From Microthrixaceae bacterium (GTDB taxonomy: Bacteria > Actinomycetota > Acidimicrobiia > Acidimicrobiales > DATDAH01): a stretch of DNA of 64,000 nucleotides. Positions 55,875 through 64,000 of this stretch are shown one piece after another. The notes beneath the pieces are model-generated. The model was given only the letters and a program-made list of their open reading frames with translations, made no database searches and was not told the origin of the DNA. Position numbers and translations under genes: made by a program. Numbering within the stretch: position 1 is the stretch's first letter; every line of letters begins with the position of its first letter. The stretch lies in the NCBI GenBank assembly GCA_020637195.1, contig JACJWK010000003.1:124001-188000 (forward strand). Reading direction: 5' to 3'.

Positions 55875-57649
55875 GGGCGCTCCAGTCGAGTGGTCACCTT
55901 GCGGGCACCGGGCTTGCCCCCGGTCCGCGACGTCCGGGCGGGGCCGCCCCTGCTCGCCGAGCCCGAGCCGGGGCCGGCCGAGCGGCCGCCGCCCCGCTCG
56001 CCGTCGTCGCCCGAGGAGGACGACGAGCCTCCGCCGCCGAGCCCGGCCAGCTCCTGCTGGGACCGCCACCAGTCCTTGATCACCGCCCGCTGGTGGACCC
56101 AGCCGGCCACGACCACGGTGAAGACGACGACGAGGAAGCCGGCCGTCGTGGCCGCCTCCCACGGGCTCGAGTCGTTCTCGGCGGCCACCCGGGCGAAGAC
56201 CACGGGCAGGGTGCCGAGCGTGGCGACGAGCGGCGGCCACACCGTGCGGAACGCCGTCCGGCTGCCCTGCACCTCGGGGGGCAGCATCTGCCAGTTGTCC
56301 GACGGCTCGGGGGCCCCCATCAACACGCTGATCACCGCGCCGGCGGCGCCGGCGAACGCGGCGGGCAGGATGCACAGCGCGGCGAGCTCGGCCGCGGCCA
56401 CGGACGGGTCCACCAGGACCGCGGCCGCGGCCGCGATGATCCCGACCTTCACCATCACCACCGCCGCGAGGGGCAGGTGGCGGACGAGCACGTAGCCCTC
56501 GGGGAGGGGGAGGGCCTCGCGCCGGCCGGGATGGTCGGTCTCCTGCGCGAGGGGCTCGATGGCGTCGAGGCCGGCCACGAACAGCGCCAGGCCCGCGACC
56601 ACCGCCAGCGGGATGCTGCCCTCCCACACGCCGCGCAGGGCGAGGCCCGCCACCGCGGCCACGACGACGAGGCGGCCGATCCGGGGCGCCGGCCACCGCA
56701 GGACCCCCCGCACGCCCCGGTGCCACACGGGGAACCGCCCGTGGTGGCGCTCGCGCACCCACGGGCGGGGGCGAGGCAGCTCCTGGTTGAGCTGGCGCCG
56801 CAACACGATGACGGTGCGCAGGTCCTGGAGCGTGGCCGCGAACTTCAGCTGGCCGACGAGGCGGGTCCGGCGCTCGGCCGCCTCGAGCGACACGCCCCCG
56901 ATGCCGGCCACCCCCACCACCACGGCGGCCACGGCCAGCACGACCAGCAGGCCCGCGACGGGGTCGACGTCGAGGGGCCAGAACGCCAGCTCGGCCAGGT
57001 ACGCGGTGGGCGAGCCCGGGACCGCGTCGACCGCGTCGGCGATCGCCCACACGAGCAGCACCCCGCCGACGAGCGTGGCCAGCCAGGGTCGCAGGCGCCG
57101 CCCCGAGGCGAGGAAGGCGCACCCCAGCCCCAGCGCCACCGTGGCGGCCAGGAACAGCGAGCCGCAGGCCACCCACGCCAGGAAGTTCCCGCCGAGGCGA
57201 CGCACCGCGAGCTGGCCGGCGATGGCCCCCACCACCACCCCGACGAAGACGGCGAAGCGCAGCTGTCGGACGGCGGGGCCCCGCAGGGCCGCCTGGCGGG
57301 GTACGGGCGAGAGCAGGACGTGGCGGACGTCGGGCGCCTCGAGGGCGATGGGGCCGCCCCGAGCCCCCGAGCGCAGCCCCATGGCCACCGCCAGCGCGAC
57401 CAGCACGCCGAGCCACGCGGGACCCTCGCGCAGCACCTGGTCGATGCCGCTCGACGACAGCTCGTCGCCGCTCACCAGGCCCGACACGATGATGACGGCG
57501 CCGCCGCCGAACAGCGCGGTCAGGTACACCTGGTAGAGGGCGTCGATCCAGTGGAGCTTGGCCAGCCGGTTGCGCCGACGGGCCGACCGGAGATCGGCGA
57601 GGGCAGCGATGCTGTCGCCCGCGGCCACCGTCGTCGTCACGTCGCGCAT
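55871..57649 (-). CDS. Large ABC-2-type membrane permease (DUF6297-like)
   Basis: Integral membrane partner of the ATPase, 592 residues from the ATG at 57649; a start at 57685 is possible. About twelve hydrophobic segments can be counted, with a cytoplasmic middle (ERRTRLVGQLKFAATLQDLRTVIVLRRQLNQELPRPRPWVRERHH) that resembles the large actinobacterial ABC permeases grouped as DUF6297. The C-terminal 70 residues are a Gly/Ser/Arg-rich tail (GGGGSSSSSGDDGERGGGRS). Divergent from the DUF2207-like gene by 14 bases; the palindromic ATCGTACG between them supplies a -10 in both directions. Confidence 0.85.
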   Translation of the reverse strand: MRDVTTTVAAGDSIAALADLRSARRRNRLAKLHWIDALYQVYLTALFGGGAVIIVSGLVSGDELSSSGIDQVLREGPAWLGVLVALAVAMGLRSGARGGPIALEAPDVRHVLLSPVPRQAALRGPAVRQLRFAVFVGVVVGAIAGQLAVRRLGGNFLAWVACGSLFLAATVALGLGCAFLASGRRLRPWLATLVGGVLLVWAIADAVDAVPGSPTAYLAELAFWPLDVDPVAGLLVVLAVAAVVVGVAGIGGVSLEAAERRTRLVGQLKFAATLQDLRTVIVLRRQLNQELPRPRPWVRERHHGRFPVWHRGVRGVLRWPAPRIGRLVVVAAVAGLALRGVWEGSIPLAVVAGLALFVAGLDAIEPLAQETDHPGRREALPLPEGYVLVRHLPLAAVVMVKVGIIAAAAAVLVDPSVAAAELAALCILPAAFAGAAGAVISVLMGAPEPSDNWQMLPPEVQGSRTAFRTVWPPLVATLGTLPVVFARVAAENDSSPWEAATTAGFLVVVFTVVVAGWVHQRAVIKDWWRSQQELAGLGGGGSSSSSGDDGERGGGRSAGPGSGSASRGGPARTSRTGGKPGARKVTTRLERP

Positions 57650-57651
57650 CG

Positions 57652-57657
57652 TACGCT
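57652..57657 (+). promoter_or_regulatory. -10 element (TACGCT), leaderless promoter of the DUF2207-like gene
   Basis: TACGCT ends 6 bases before the GTG at 57664, inside the 14-base gap to the divergent permease gene. Confidence 0.5.
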
Positions 57658-57663
57658 CGCGAC

Positions 57664-59280
57664 GTGCGCGGACTGCCATCGCCACCGGGGCTGGTCGTGG
57701 CGGCCGCGGACCTGGTCGGCGGCGCCGGCGGCGCCGACCCCGGCCGGCGGGCGGCGCTCGTGGCGGCCGTCGGCGTGCTCGTCGCCGCGGTCGTCGTCGT
57801 GGGACTCGTGGCCGTCGCCACCCGGCCCCGCCGGCCCCGCCCCGGGCCGGCCACGATGGAGCTGGGCCCCGAGCCGCCCGCCGTGGTCGACCTGCTCACC
57901 GACGACTTCGAGGTCACCTCCGAGGCCGTGCCCGCCACCTTGATCGACCTCGCCGCCCGGGGCTGGCTGTCGCTCGAGTCCTACGGTGACGACGTCGTCT
58001 GTCGGGTCCGTGGCGGCGACCACGGCCCGCTCGAGCCCTACGAGCGGCGGGTGCTGGACCACCTGCGGGGCCTGGCCGTCGACGGCGTCGTACCCGCCGC
58101 AGCGCTCACCACGGGGCCCGAGGAGGTGTCGAAGCGCTGGTGGCGGTCGTTCCGCCGCGAGGTCGTCGCCGACGCCCGCGACCGCGGGCTCTGCCGCCGC
58201 CGCTGGCCGGCGTGGGCCGCCGGCGTCGCGTGGATCGCCACCGCGGCCGCCGCCGCGCTGCTGTGGGCGTCGGGGGCGCTCGACGAGGACCAGGAGCTCG
58301 ACCCGCTCACCGTCGGGGTCGTGGCCGGCATCCTGCTCGTCGGCTTCATCGCCGGGCGGGTGTCGGCGTCGGACCGCCAACGCGACACGGCCGCGGGGCT
58401 CGACGCGGGCGGTCGGTGGCTGGGCGTGCGCCGCTACCTCCTCGACCACGGCAGCTTCTCGGACCAACCTGCCGCCGCGGTCGCGGTGTGGGACCGCTAC
58501 CTGGCGCACGCCGCGGCGATGGACCTGGCGGGGCTCGCCGTCGCGCAGCTCCCCCTGGGCGCCGAGGACGACCGCCACGCGTGGAGCGCGGTCACCGGCG
58601 AGTGGCGACCCGTGGTGGTCGACTACCCGCGCTTCGAGCCGGGTTGGGGCCGCCACCCCGCCGCCGCTATCGCGCTCGGCCTCCTGGGTGGCGCCCTCAG
58701 CCTCGCGTTGATGTGGGGCTCGTGGCGCTACGCCGGCGACACCGACCTCGGCGGCCTGCTCGACGGCGTCGACCCCGACCTGTTGCGCTGGGCGGGGTGG
58801 GGCGCGCTCGTCGTGTGCGCCCTCGGCCTGGTGCCCCTCGGCTACGCCGCCACCGAGCTGTGGCGGGGCGTCGCCGACTCGTTCTCGGTGCGGACCGTCG
58901 ACGGCGTGGTGCTGCGCACCCGGGCCCGCTCGGGCGGGCTCCAGCCGCCCAAGGTCGTGCGGTACTTCTCCGAGCCGGCCCGGCGGGGCCAGGAGGAGCG
59001 TGAGCCCCGCTGGTACGTCGCGGTCGACACCGGCGAGTCCCCTCGCGTCGACGCCTGGCGCGTGCGCCGCCACGTGTACGACCAGGTGCACCAGCACCAG
59101 CGGGTCCGGGTCGAGGTGCGGCCCCGCCTCGGCCACGTCCGCTCGGTGACGCCGCTCGGCGGGGGCGCCGACGTGGCGTCGGCGGAGGCTCCCGCGCCGG
59201 CCGAGGGGACACCCGCGGCCTCCCCGGGTGGCGCCGACGAGCTGCGGGCCGCGGCCCGCGCCCTCGCCGAGGGCCGCTGA
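57664..59280 (+). CDS. DUF2207-like membrane protein
   Basis: A 538-residue protein with an N-terminal membrane helix (ALVAAVGVLVAAVVVVGLVAV) followed by EPPAVVDLLTDDFEVTSEAVPATLIDLAARGWLSLE, which is the conserved core of DUF2207 proteins after their periplasmic part. The large extracytoplasmic domain normally ahead of it is absent. Two further membrane pairs follow (AWAAGVAWIATAAAAALLWASG with LTVGVVAGILLVGFIAG; AAAIALGLLGGALSLALMWGS with GWGALVVCALGLVPLGY). The C-terminus is soluble. Function unknown; the divergent ABC system is its nearest neighbour. Confidence 0.75.
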   Translation: MRGLPSPPGLVVAAADLVGGAGGADPGRRAALVAAVGVLVAAVVVVGLVAVATRPRRPRPGPATMELGPEPPAVVDLLTDDFEVTSEAVPATLIDLAARGWLSLESYGDDVVCRVRGGDHGPLEPYERRVLDHLRGLAVDGVVPAAALTTGPEEVSKRWWRSFRREVVADARDRGLCRRRWPAWAAGVAWIATAAAAALLWASGALDEDQELDPLTVGVVAGILLVGFIAGRVSASDRQRDTAAGLDAGGRWLGVRRYLLDHGSFSDQPAAAVAVWDRYLAHAAAMDLAGLAVAQLPLGAEDDRHAWSAVTGEWRPVVVDYPRFEPGWGRHPAAAIALGLLGGALSLALMWGSWRYAGDTDLGGLLDGVDPDLLRWAGWGALVVCALGLVPLGYAATELWRGVADSFSVRTVDGVVLRTRARSGGLQPPKVVRYFSEPARRGQEEREPRWYVAVDTGESPRVDAWRVRRHVYDQVHQHQRVRVEVRPRLGHVRSVTPLGGGADVASAEAPAPAEGTPAASPGGADELRAAARALAEGR

Positions 59281-59309
59281 CCACCACCCCTGTCGCCCGC
59301 CGGCGCCAC

Positions 59310-59341
59310 GTCCGACCGGCCGACCGGCCGGTCGGTCGGAC
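59310..59341. terminator. Hairpin between the DUF2207-like gene and asd
   Basis: GTCCGACCG pairs with CGGTCGGAC, with a further self-complementary ACCGGCCGGT inside. It lies between two convergent genes and could stop both. Confidence 0.65.
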
Positions 59342-59361
59342 GGTTCGACGCCGAGCGCGGA

Positions 59362-60402
59362 TCAGACGACCAGGAGCGTCTCGGCGATCTGGATGGCGTT
59401 GAGGGCCGCGCCCTTGCGCAGGTTGTCGCCGCTCAGGAACAGGGCCAGGCCGTGCTCGACCGTGTCGTCGCGACGGATGCGGCCCACGTAGGTGGGGTCC
59501 TGGCCGGCGGCCATCAGGGGGGTCGGCACGTCGGCGAGCACGACGCCAGGGGCGTCGGCCAGCAGCGCGCGGGCCCGCTCGGGCGTGATGGCCCGCTCGA
59601 ACGAGGCGTTGATGGCAAGCGAGTGGCCCGTGAACACCGGCACCCGCACGCAGAGGCCCGAGACCGGGAGGTCGGGCAGCTCGAGGATCTTGCGGCTCTC
59701 GTGGCGGAGCTTCTGCTCCTCGGACGTCTCGCCGAGCCCGTCGTCGACGAAGTCGCCGGCGTGGGGCAACACGTTGAACGCGATGGGGCCGGGGAAGACC
59801 TGGGGCTCGGGGTAGTCGACGGCGCGCCCGTCGTGGGCGAGCGCCGCGGCACGGTCGGCCACCTTGCGGGCCTGCTCGTCGAGCTCGGCGGTGCCCGCCA
59901 GGCCCCCGCCGCTGACCGCCTGGTACGTGCTGATCACGAGGCTGCGCAGGCCCGCCTCGTCGTGCAGCGCCTTCAGCGGCGCCATGGCCACCATCGTGGT
60001 GCAGTTGGGGTTGGCCACGATGCCCTTGGGGAGGTTCCGCAGCGTGTGGGCGTTGACCTCGGGGACGACGAGGGGCACGTCGGGGTCCATCCGCCACGCC
60101 GACGAGTTGTCGACCACGACGGCGCCGGCCGCCGCCACCTTCGGGGCGAGCACCTTCGAGGTGGACCCGCCGGCCGAGAACAGCGCGATGTCGACGCCCG
60201 AGAAGTCCGCGGTGGCGGCGTCCTCGACGGTGACCTCGCGGTCGTTCCAGGCGAAGGTGCGCCCGGCGCTGCGGGCCGACGCGAACACTCGCAGCGTGGC
60301 GACCGGGAACCCCCGCTCGGCGAGGATGTCGAGCATCACGCCACCGACCTGGCCGGTGGCCCCGACCACGGCGACGTTCACACCAGCACTCGCGTCGAAC
60401 AT
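59362..60402 (-). CDS. asd: Aspartate-semialdehyde dehydrogenase
   Basis: Reduces aspartyl phosphate to aspartate semialdehyde in the lysine/threonine/methionine and diaminopimelate pathways. The 346-residue length is normal. Visible are the nucleotide motif VAVVGATGQVGGVML, the active-site Cys in ANPNCTTMVAMAPLKAL, the QAVSGGGLAGTAELDEQ segment and the catalytic His in VPVFTGHSLAIN. A TAGCCT -10 (60415-60410) ends 7 bases before the ATG, so asd can be read from its own leaderless promoter although lysC lies upstream on the same strand. Confidence 0.97.
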   Translation of the reverse strand: MFDASAGVNVAVVGATGQVGGVMLDILAERGFPVATLRVFASARSAGRTFAWNDREVTVEDAATADFSGVDIALFSAGGSTSKVLAPKVAAAGAVVVDNSSAWRMDPDVPLVVPEVNAHTLRNLPKGIVANPNCTTMVAMAPLKALHDEAGLRSLVISTYQAVSGGGLAGTAELDEQARKVADRAAALAHDGRAVDYPEPQVFPGPIAFNVLPHAGDFVDDGLGETSEEQKLRHESRKILELPDLPVSGLCVRVPVFTGHSLAINASFERAITPERARALLADAPGVVLADVPTPLMAAGQDPTYVGRIRRDDTVEHGLALFLSGDNLRKGAALNAIQIAETLLVV

Positions 60403-60409
60403 GGCCCTC

Positions 60410-60415
60410 AGGCTA
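60410..60415 (-). promoter_or_regulatory. -10 element (TAGCCT), leaderless promoter of asd
   Basis: TAGCCT on the minus strand ends 7 bases before the asd ATG. It implies that asd is expressed independently of lysC. Confidence 0.6.
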
Positions 60416-60581
60416 CGGCCTGCCCCCGCCGGCGCCCCAGCGGATTCGGGGGATCAAGCGGATCGTGATGCCACGTCGCCGAGGAGGAGCCGGCGTGGTT
60501 CGGGTGACGTGCCGAACGGAGCGGAGGCGCGGGCCGGGCGAACCGGATGGCGAAGCCGCTCCGACGAGGGAGGAGCCGACG
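60416..60581. other. Non-coding lysC-asd spacer with a direct repeat
   Basis: No gene seen in 166 bases. GAGGAGCCGGCGT (near 60484) recurs with one change as GAGGAGCCGACGT (near 60571). The stretch is rich in GAAC/GAAGCCG words of the kind seen at 28886-29124. It may be a small dispersed repeat. Confidence 0.3.
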
Positions 60582-61793
60582 TCAGGAGCCGAGCCCATAC
60601 GCGTCGTGGAGGACCACGACGGCCCGCTCGAGCTGGTCGGCGGCGATCACGCACGAGATGCGGATGGCCGACGTCGAGATCATCTCGATGTTGATGCCGT
60701 TGCCGGCGAGCGTCTCGAACATGGTGGCGGCCACGCCCGGATTCGACTTCATGCCCGCGCCGACGACGCTGACCCGGGCGATCCCGGCGTCGGACGTGAC
60801 CCCGGTGGCCCCGATCTCGTCGGCCAGGGCCTGGGTGATCTCGAGGCTGGTGCGCAGGTCGTCCTTGGGCGCCGTGTAGGAGATGTCGGTCACGCCGTCC
60901 TCGGACACGTTCTGCACGATCATGTCGACGTTGACGTGGGCGTCGGCGAGGCGCCGGAACAGCGTGGCCGCGATGCCGGGCCGGTCGGGCACCCCGGCGA
61001 TGGTGACCTTGGCCTCCGAGTCGTCGTCGACGACGGCCGAGATGATGGCCTGCTCCATGGTCTCCTCCTCGGTCACCCAGGTCCCGACCTCCCAGGTGAA
61101 GCTCGAACGGACGTGCAGCCGCACGTGGTGGTTGCGGGCGAACTCGACCGAGCGCATGGCGGGCTTCGGGCAGCCCGCCGCGGTCATCTCCAACAGCTCG
61201 TCGAACGAGACGTGCGCCATCTTGCGGGCGTCGGGCACGAGCCGTGGGTCGGCGGTGAACACCCCCGAGACGTCGGTGTAGAGCTCGCAGGCGTCGGCCT
61301 TCAGCGCCTCGGCCAGCGCCACCGCGGTGGTGTCGGACCCGCCGCGGCCGAGGAACGTGACGTCACGCTCGGTCGACACGCCCTGCGAGCCGCCGACCAC
61401 CGGCACCCGCCCGCTGGCCAGCGCCTCGGCCACCCGGTCGGGCCGCACCTCGAGGATCTTGGCGTTGGTGTGGTTGGTGTCGGTGAGGAAGCCCGCCTGG
61501 CTGCCGGTGAACGAGTCGGCGGGGACGCCCATCGCGTGCAGTGCGATGCACAGCAGCGCCGTGGCCTTGCGCTCGCCGGCGGTGATGAGCATGTCCATCT
61601 CGCGCCCGGGGCGGTCGCCCCCGGCCACGTCCTCGGCGAGACGGAGCAGCTCGTCGGTCTCCTTGCCCATGGCCGAGACGACCACGACCACCTCGTCGCC
61701 GCGACGATGGGTCCGGGCGATCTGCTCGGCGACCGAGCGCATCCGCTCGGGATCGGCGACGGAGGTCCCGCCGTACTTCTGGACGACACGCAT
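60582..61793 (-). CDS. lysC: Aspartate kinase
   Basis: Phosphorylates aspartate, the first step towards lysine, threonine, methionine and diaminopimelate. The 403-residue product starts with the canonical MRVVQKYGGTSVAD at 61793; an upstream GTG at 61820 would add nine residues. The kinase part shows FLGRGGSDTTAVALAEAL and CELYTDVSGVFTADPR. Two ACT domains close it (VTIAGVPDRPGIAATLFRRLADAHVNVDMIVQN and VSVVGAGMKSNPGVAATMFETLAGNGINIEMIS), so feedback inhibition by lysine and/or threonine is expected. In actinobacteria an internal start often yields a separate beta subunit. asd follows on the same strand. Confidence 0.97.
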   Translation of the reverse strand: MRVVQKYGGTSVADPERMRSVAEQIARTHRRGDEVVVVVSAMGKETDELLRLAEDVAGGDRPGREMDMLITAGERKATALLCIALHAMGVPADSFTGSQAGFLTDTNHTNAKILEVRPDRVAEALASGRVPVVGGSQGVSTERDVTFLGRGGSDTTAVALAEALKADACELYTDVSGVFTADPRLVPDARKMAHVSFDELLEMTAAGCPKPAMRSVEFARNHHVRLHVRSSFTWEVGTWVTEEETMEQAIISAVVDDDSEAKVTIAGVPDRPGIAATLFRRLADAHVNVDMIVQNVSEDGVTDISYTAPKDDLRTSLEITQALADEIGATGVTSDAGIARVSVVGAGMKSNPGVAATMFETLAGNGINIEMISTSAIRISCVIAADQLERAVVVLHDAYGLGS

Positions 61794-61907
61794 GCGGCGC
61801 CCATCATGGTCGGTCGCCACCGGTCACCACACGTCGGATCACCGGGCAGCCCGTCGGTCCCGCCGCTAGCGTCGCGACGACGATCGGCGGGAGGAGGAGG
61901 TGCGTCG

Positions 61908-64000
61908 ATGGGTCCGAGGCTCCGGGTCGCGCTGGCCACCATCGCACTCGCCACCGCCGCGCTCACCCCCGTGGGCCCGGTCGGCGCCGACGGCAACGAG
62001 GTGCCCGGCTCCCCCGGCCTCTCGACGTCGATCACCGCAGGGCTGGACCACACCTGCGTCCGCACCGCGTCCGGGTCGCTGCGCTGCTGGGGGCGCAACC
62101 AGGCCGGCCAGCTGGGCCACGGCGACACCCGGAACCTCGGGGACGACCCGGGTGAGATCCGCAGCGAGCTCCTCGCGGTGCCCCTCGGCACCCGTCGCGC
62201 CGCCCTGGCCACCTCGGCGGGGGCGGCCCACACGTGCGCCATCCTCGACGGCGGCACCCTCAAGTGCTGGGGGAACGGCGGCGTCCTCGGCGACGGCGCC
62301 AACACCACCCGGGGCGATGAGCCGGGCGAGATGGGCGACGCCCTCCCCGCGGCGGCCCTTGGATCCGGCCACACCGCGACCGCGGTCACGGGGGGCAGCG
62401 GCCACGGCTGCGCCGTCGACGACGCGGCCGGGCTGTGGTGCTGGGGCAACGGGTTCCAGGGCCAGCTCGGGACCGGCAGCGTCAGCATCTACTTCTCGCC
62501 GGTCCCGGTGAGCCTCGGCACCGGACGCACCGTCGAGACCGTCAGCGCCGGCGACAACCACACCTGTGCGCTGCTCGACGACGGCCGGCTCAAGTGCTGG
62601 GGCCTGGGCGGCAGCGGCCGACTCGGCATCACCGTGCCCGGAGCGAACGCCAACGCCGGCGACGCCCCCGGCGAGATGGGCGACGCCCTCCCCGCCGTCG
62701 ACCTCGGCACCGGACGCACCGCCATCGCCGTCAGCGCCGGCAGCCGCCACACGTGCGCCCTCCTCGACGACGCCACCGTGAAGTGCTGGGGCGACAACCA
62801 GTACGGCCAACTCGGCCTCGGAGACACCGACGACCGCGGCGACACCCTCGGCGAGATGGGCGACGCCCTCCCCGCCATCGACCTCGGCACCGGACGCACC
62901 GCCGTCGGCCTCACCACCGGCGGCCATCACACCTGCGCCCTCCTCGACGACGCCACCGTGAAGTGCTGGGGCGACAACGGCCACGGCCAACTCGGCCTCG
63001 GCGACACCGACGCCCGCGGCGACACCCTCGGCGAGATGGGCGACGCCCTCCCCGCCATCGACCTCGGCACCGGACGCACCGCCGTCGGCCTCACCACCGG
63101 CGGTGACCACACGTGCGCGGTGCTCGACGACGACACCCTCAAGTGCTGGGGCGACAACCAGTACGGCCAACTCGGCCTCGGCGACACCGACGACCGCGGC
63201 GACACCCCCGGCGAGATGGGCGACGCCCTGGCGATCGTGCCGGTGACCGCGAGCGCCGTCGAGGGCACCGTGTCCACCCCCGAGTCGGACCCCCTCACCG
63301 GCGTGCTGGTGGCGGTGCTCCGGGCCGACGACCTCACCCTCGCCGCCGCGGTCGGCGACACCGACTCGTCGTTCACCGTCGACGTCGCGCCCGGGCAGTA
63401 CTTCCTCTACGTCATCGAGGCCACGGGCGCCTACCAGTCCGGCTGGCACGGGTCGCCCACGCCCGTGACGGTCGACGCCGGCCAGGCCACCTCGGTCGAG
63501 CTCGTCCCGCCTCGCGCCCGGGGAGCGGTCACGGGCACGGTGACCGAGACGGGGACCGGGGCACCGCTGGCAGGGGTCTGGGCCGTGTCGCTGGCCACCT
63601 CGACGGGCGGCGTCGAGCGCGTGGTCGCCACCGGTCCCGGCGGGCAGTACGCGATCGACGAGGTCGCGGCGGGCAGCCACCTCCTCGCGTTCGTCGACCC
63701 CGCCGGCGGCCACGCCAGCCGCTTCCACCCCGACGCCCCTGCCGCGCCCGGGGCCACCCCGGTGGTGGTCGCGCCCGGCGCCGCCACCACGGCCGACGGC
63801 ACCCTGCCGTCCCAGTCGGTGCCGGGCCATGGCGCCGCGCTCTCGGGGACCGTGCGCGAGTCGGGCACCGGCGCGCCGCTGGCCGATGTCCGGGTGGTGG
63901 CCCTCCGGTCGAGCGACTTCACCATGGCGCGTGGGACCACGACCAACGCCGCGGGCAACTACACCCTCAACGTGCCGCTCGGGCAGGCCTTTCGGGTCGC
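61908..64000 (+). CDS. Secreted seven-module RCC1 propeller with carboxypeptidase-regulatory-like repeats (copy 3, partial)
   Basis: Third large paralog, cut by the window edge after 697 codons. The ATG at 61908 follows a GGAGGAGG site. A GTG at 61900 in another frame opens a shadow reading that should be ignored. The signal peptide (RLRVALATIALATAALTPVGPVGA) leads to DGNEVPGSP. Seven modules run from HTCVRTASGSLRCWG to HTCAVLDDDTLKCWG, and the last three are nearly identical in DNA (62701-63230). At least three regulatory-type repeats follow (VTGTVTETGTGAPLAGVWAVSL, LSGTVRESGTGAPLADVRVVAL). It is divergent from lysC with a 114-base gap. Confidence 0.87.
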   Translation, partial: MGPRLRVALATIALATAALTPVGPVGADGNEVPGSPGLSTSITAGLDHTCVRTASGSLRCWGRNQAGQLGHGDTRNLGDDPGEIRSELLAVPLGTRRAALATSAGAAHTCAILDGGTLKCWGNGGVLGDGANTTRGDEPGEMGDALPAAALGSGHTATAVTGGSGHGCAVDDAAGLWCWGNGFQGQLGTGSVSIYFSPVPVSLGTGRTVETVSAGDNHTCALLDDGRLKCWGLGGSGRLGITVPGANANAGDAPGEMGDALPAVDLGTGRTAIAVSAGSRHTCALLDDATVKCWGDNQYGQLGLGDTDDRGDTLGEMGDALPAIDLGTGRTAVGLTTGGHHTCALLDDATVKCWGDNGHGQLGLGDTDARGDTLGEMGDALPAIDLGTGRTAVGLTTGGDHTCAVLDDDTLKCWGDNQYGQLGLGDTDDRGDTPGEMGDALAIVPVTASAVEGTVSTPESDPLTGVLVAVLRADDLTLAAAVGDTDSSFTVDVAPGQYFLYVIEATGAYQSGWHGSPTPVTVDAGQATSVELVPPRARGAVTGTVTETGTGAPLAGVWAVSLATSTGGVERVVATGPGGQYAIDEVAAGSHLLAFVDPAGGHASRFHPDAPAAPGATPVVVAPGAATTADGTLPSQSVPGHGAALSGTVRESGTGAPLADVRVVALRSSDFTMARGTTTNAAGNYTLNVPLGQAFRV
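62701..63230 (+). repeat. Three near-identical 180-bp tandem repeats within the RCC1 gene
   Basis: The blocks starting at 62701, 62881 and 63061 line up at an exact 180-base (60-codon) period. Long runs are identical, for example the stretches beginning GACACCGACGACCGCGGCGA and CACCGGACGCACCGCC. Differences cluster in a few codons (AACCAGTAC against AACGGCCAC). The earlier four modules of the same gene are much more diverged, so this is recent internal duplication or gene conversion. Confidence 0.9.

Noticed and set aside
61900..62511. A GTG-started frame overlapping the start of the third RCC1 gene
   Set aside because: The translation is Ser/Pro/Arg-rich with no repeats. The ATG at 61908 in another frame gives the signal peptide and modules.
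62701..63230. CRISPR-like array
   Set aside because: The regular period is 180 bases, lies in a coding frame and has no spacers; it is a protein-module repeat. No CRISPR array or cas gene was seen anywhere in the window.
61866..63830. A 650-codon minus-strand open frame opposite the third RCC1 gene
   Set aside because: The plus-strand reading has a signal peptide, seven RCC1 modules and a good ribosome site; the minus reading is repetitive only because the plus-strand repeats are.

Overview
The window is about 73% GC and densely coded on both strands, with many GTG and TTG starts and many 4-base ATGA/GTGA gene overlaps. It carries a WhiB regulator, two divergent type I glutamine synthetases, F420/deazaflavin-type enzymes, a paired ArsA/Get3-like ATPase locus next to whiB, a DUF2630 protein and an Rv1264-type adenylate cyclase. 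This points to an actinobacterium, most likely class Acidimicrobiia; the class is an inference from gene style. All of it looks chromosomal. I see no prophage, insertion sequence or CRISPR array. The last gene runs off the right edge.

Layout. 1-4274: four-gene sugar-type ABC importer. 4288-8442: kinase-like DUF4032 protein, a GAF-GGDEF cyclase, a hemerythrin and small proteins. 8509-12961: deazaflavin reductase and TetR regulator sharing two matching palindromic operators, an LLM oxidoreductase, a HelD-like RNA polymerase motor and an S4 RNA-binding protein. 13068-17509: VapBC, then glnA and glnA2 divergent, with an atypical response regulator behind glnA2. 18205-21111: a translationally coupled signalling cluster (unknown protein, wHTH/roadblock-like, Roadblock/LC7, Aer-type PAS, cytoplasmic PhnD-like protein) behind a DevR/DosR-like palindrome; this is the best candidate for an undescribed system. 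21223-28872: cold shock protein, a 53-residue membrane protein, a secreted RCC1 propeller, RidA, an odd iron-sulfur/molybdenum-hydroxylase fusion, and an Fe-S homeostasis locus (ErpA, SufR-like, Mrp). 29125-38533: aldo-keto reductase, a secreted Vgb/SLH protein whose signal peptide is broken by a stop codon, aldehyde dehydrogenase, adenylate cyclase, an MBL/NUDIX/FxsA run and a membrane-tailed HEPN protein. 38685-46709: hydrolase, WhiB, NfeD, two ArsA-like ATPases, a secreted metalloprotease-like SLH protein, STAS and a response regulator. 46775-48373: tRNA-Pro(CGG) and a lower-GC SGNH hydrolase. 48630-64000: a degenerate Rieske protein, three large secreted RCC1-repeat proteins, an ABC exporter, a DUF2207-like protein and the asd-lysC pair.

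Two themes cut across regions. First, many genes begin 6-8 bases after a TANNNT-type -10 element, so they should be read from leaderless mRNAs; this also helps decide starts. Second, the strain invests in secreted repeat proteins: four seven-module RCC1 propellers with one cysteine pair per module, and two proteins with C-terminal SLH-like repeats. Most convergent gene ends carry long GC-rich perfect hairpins without U tracts.
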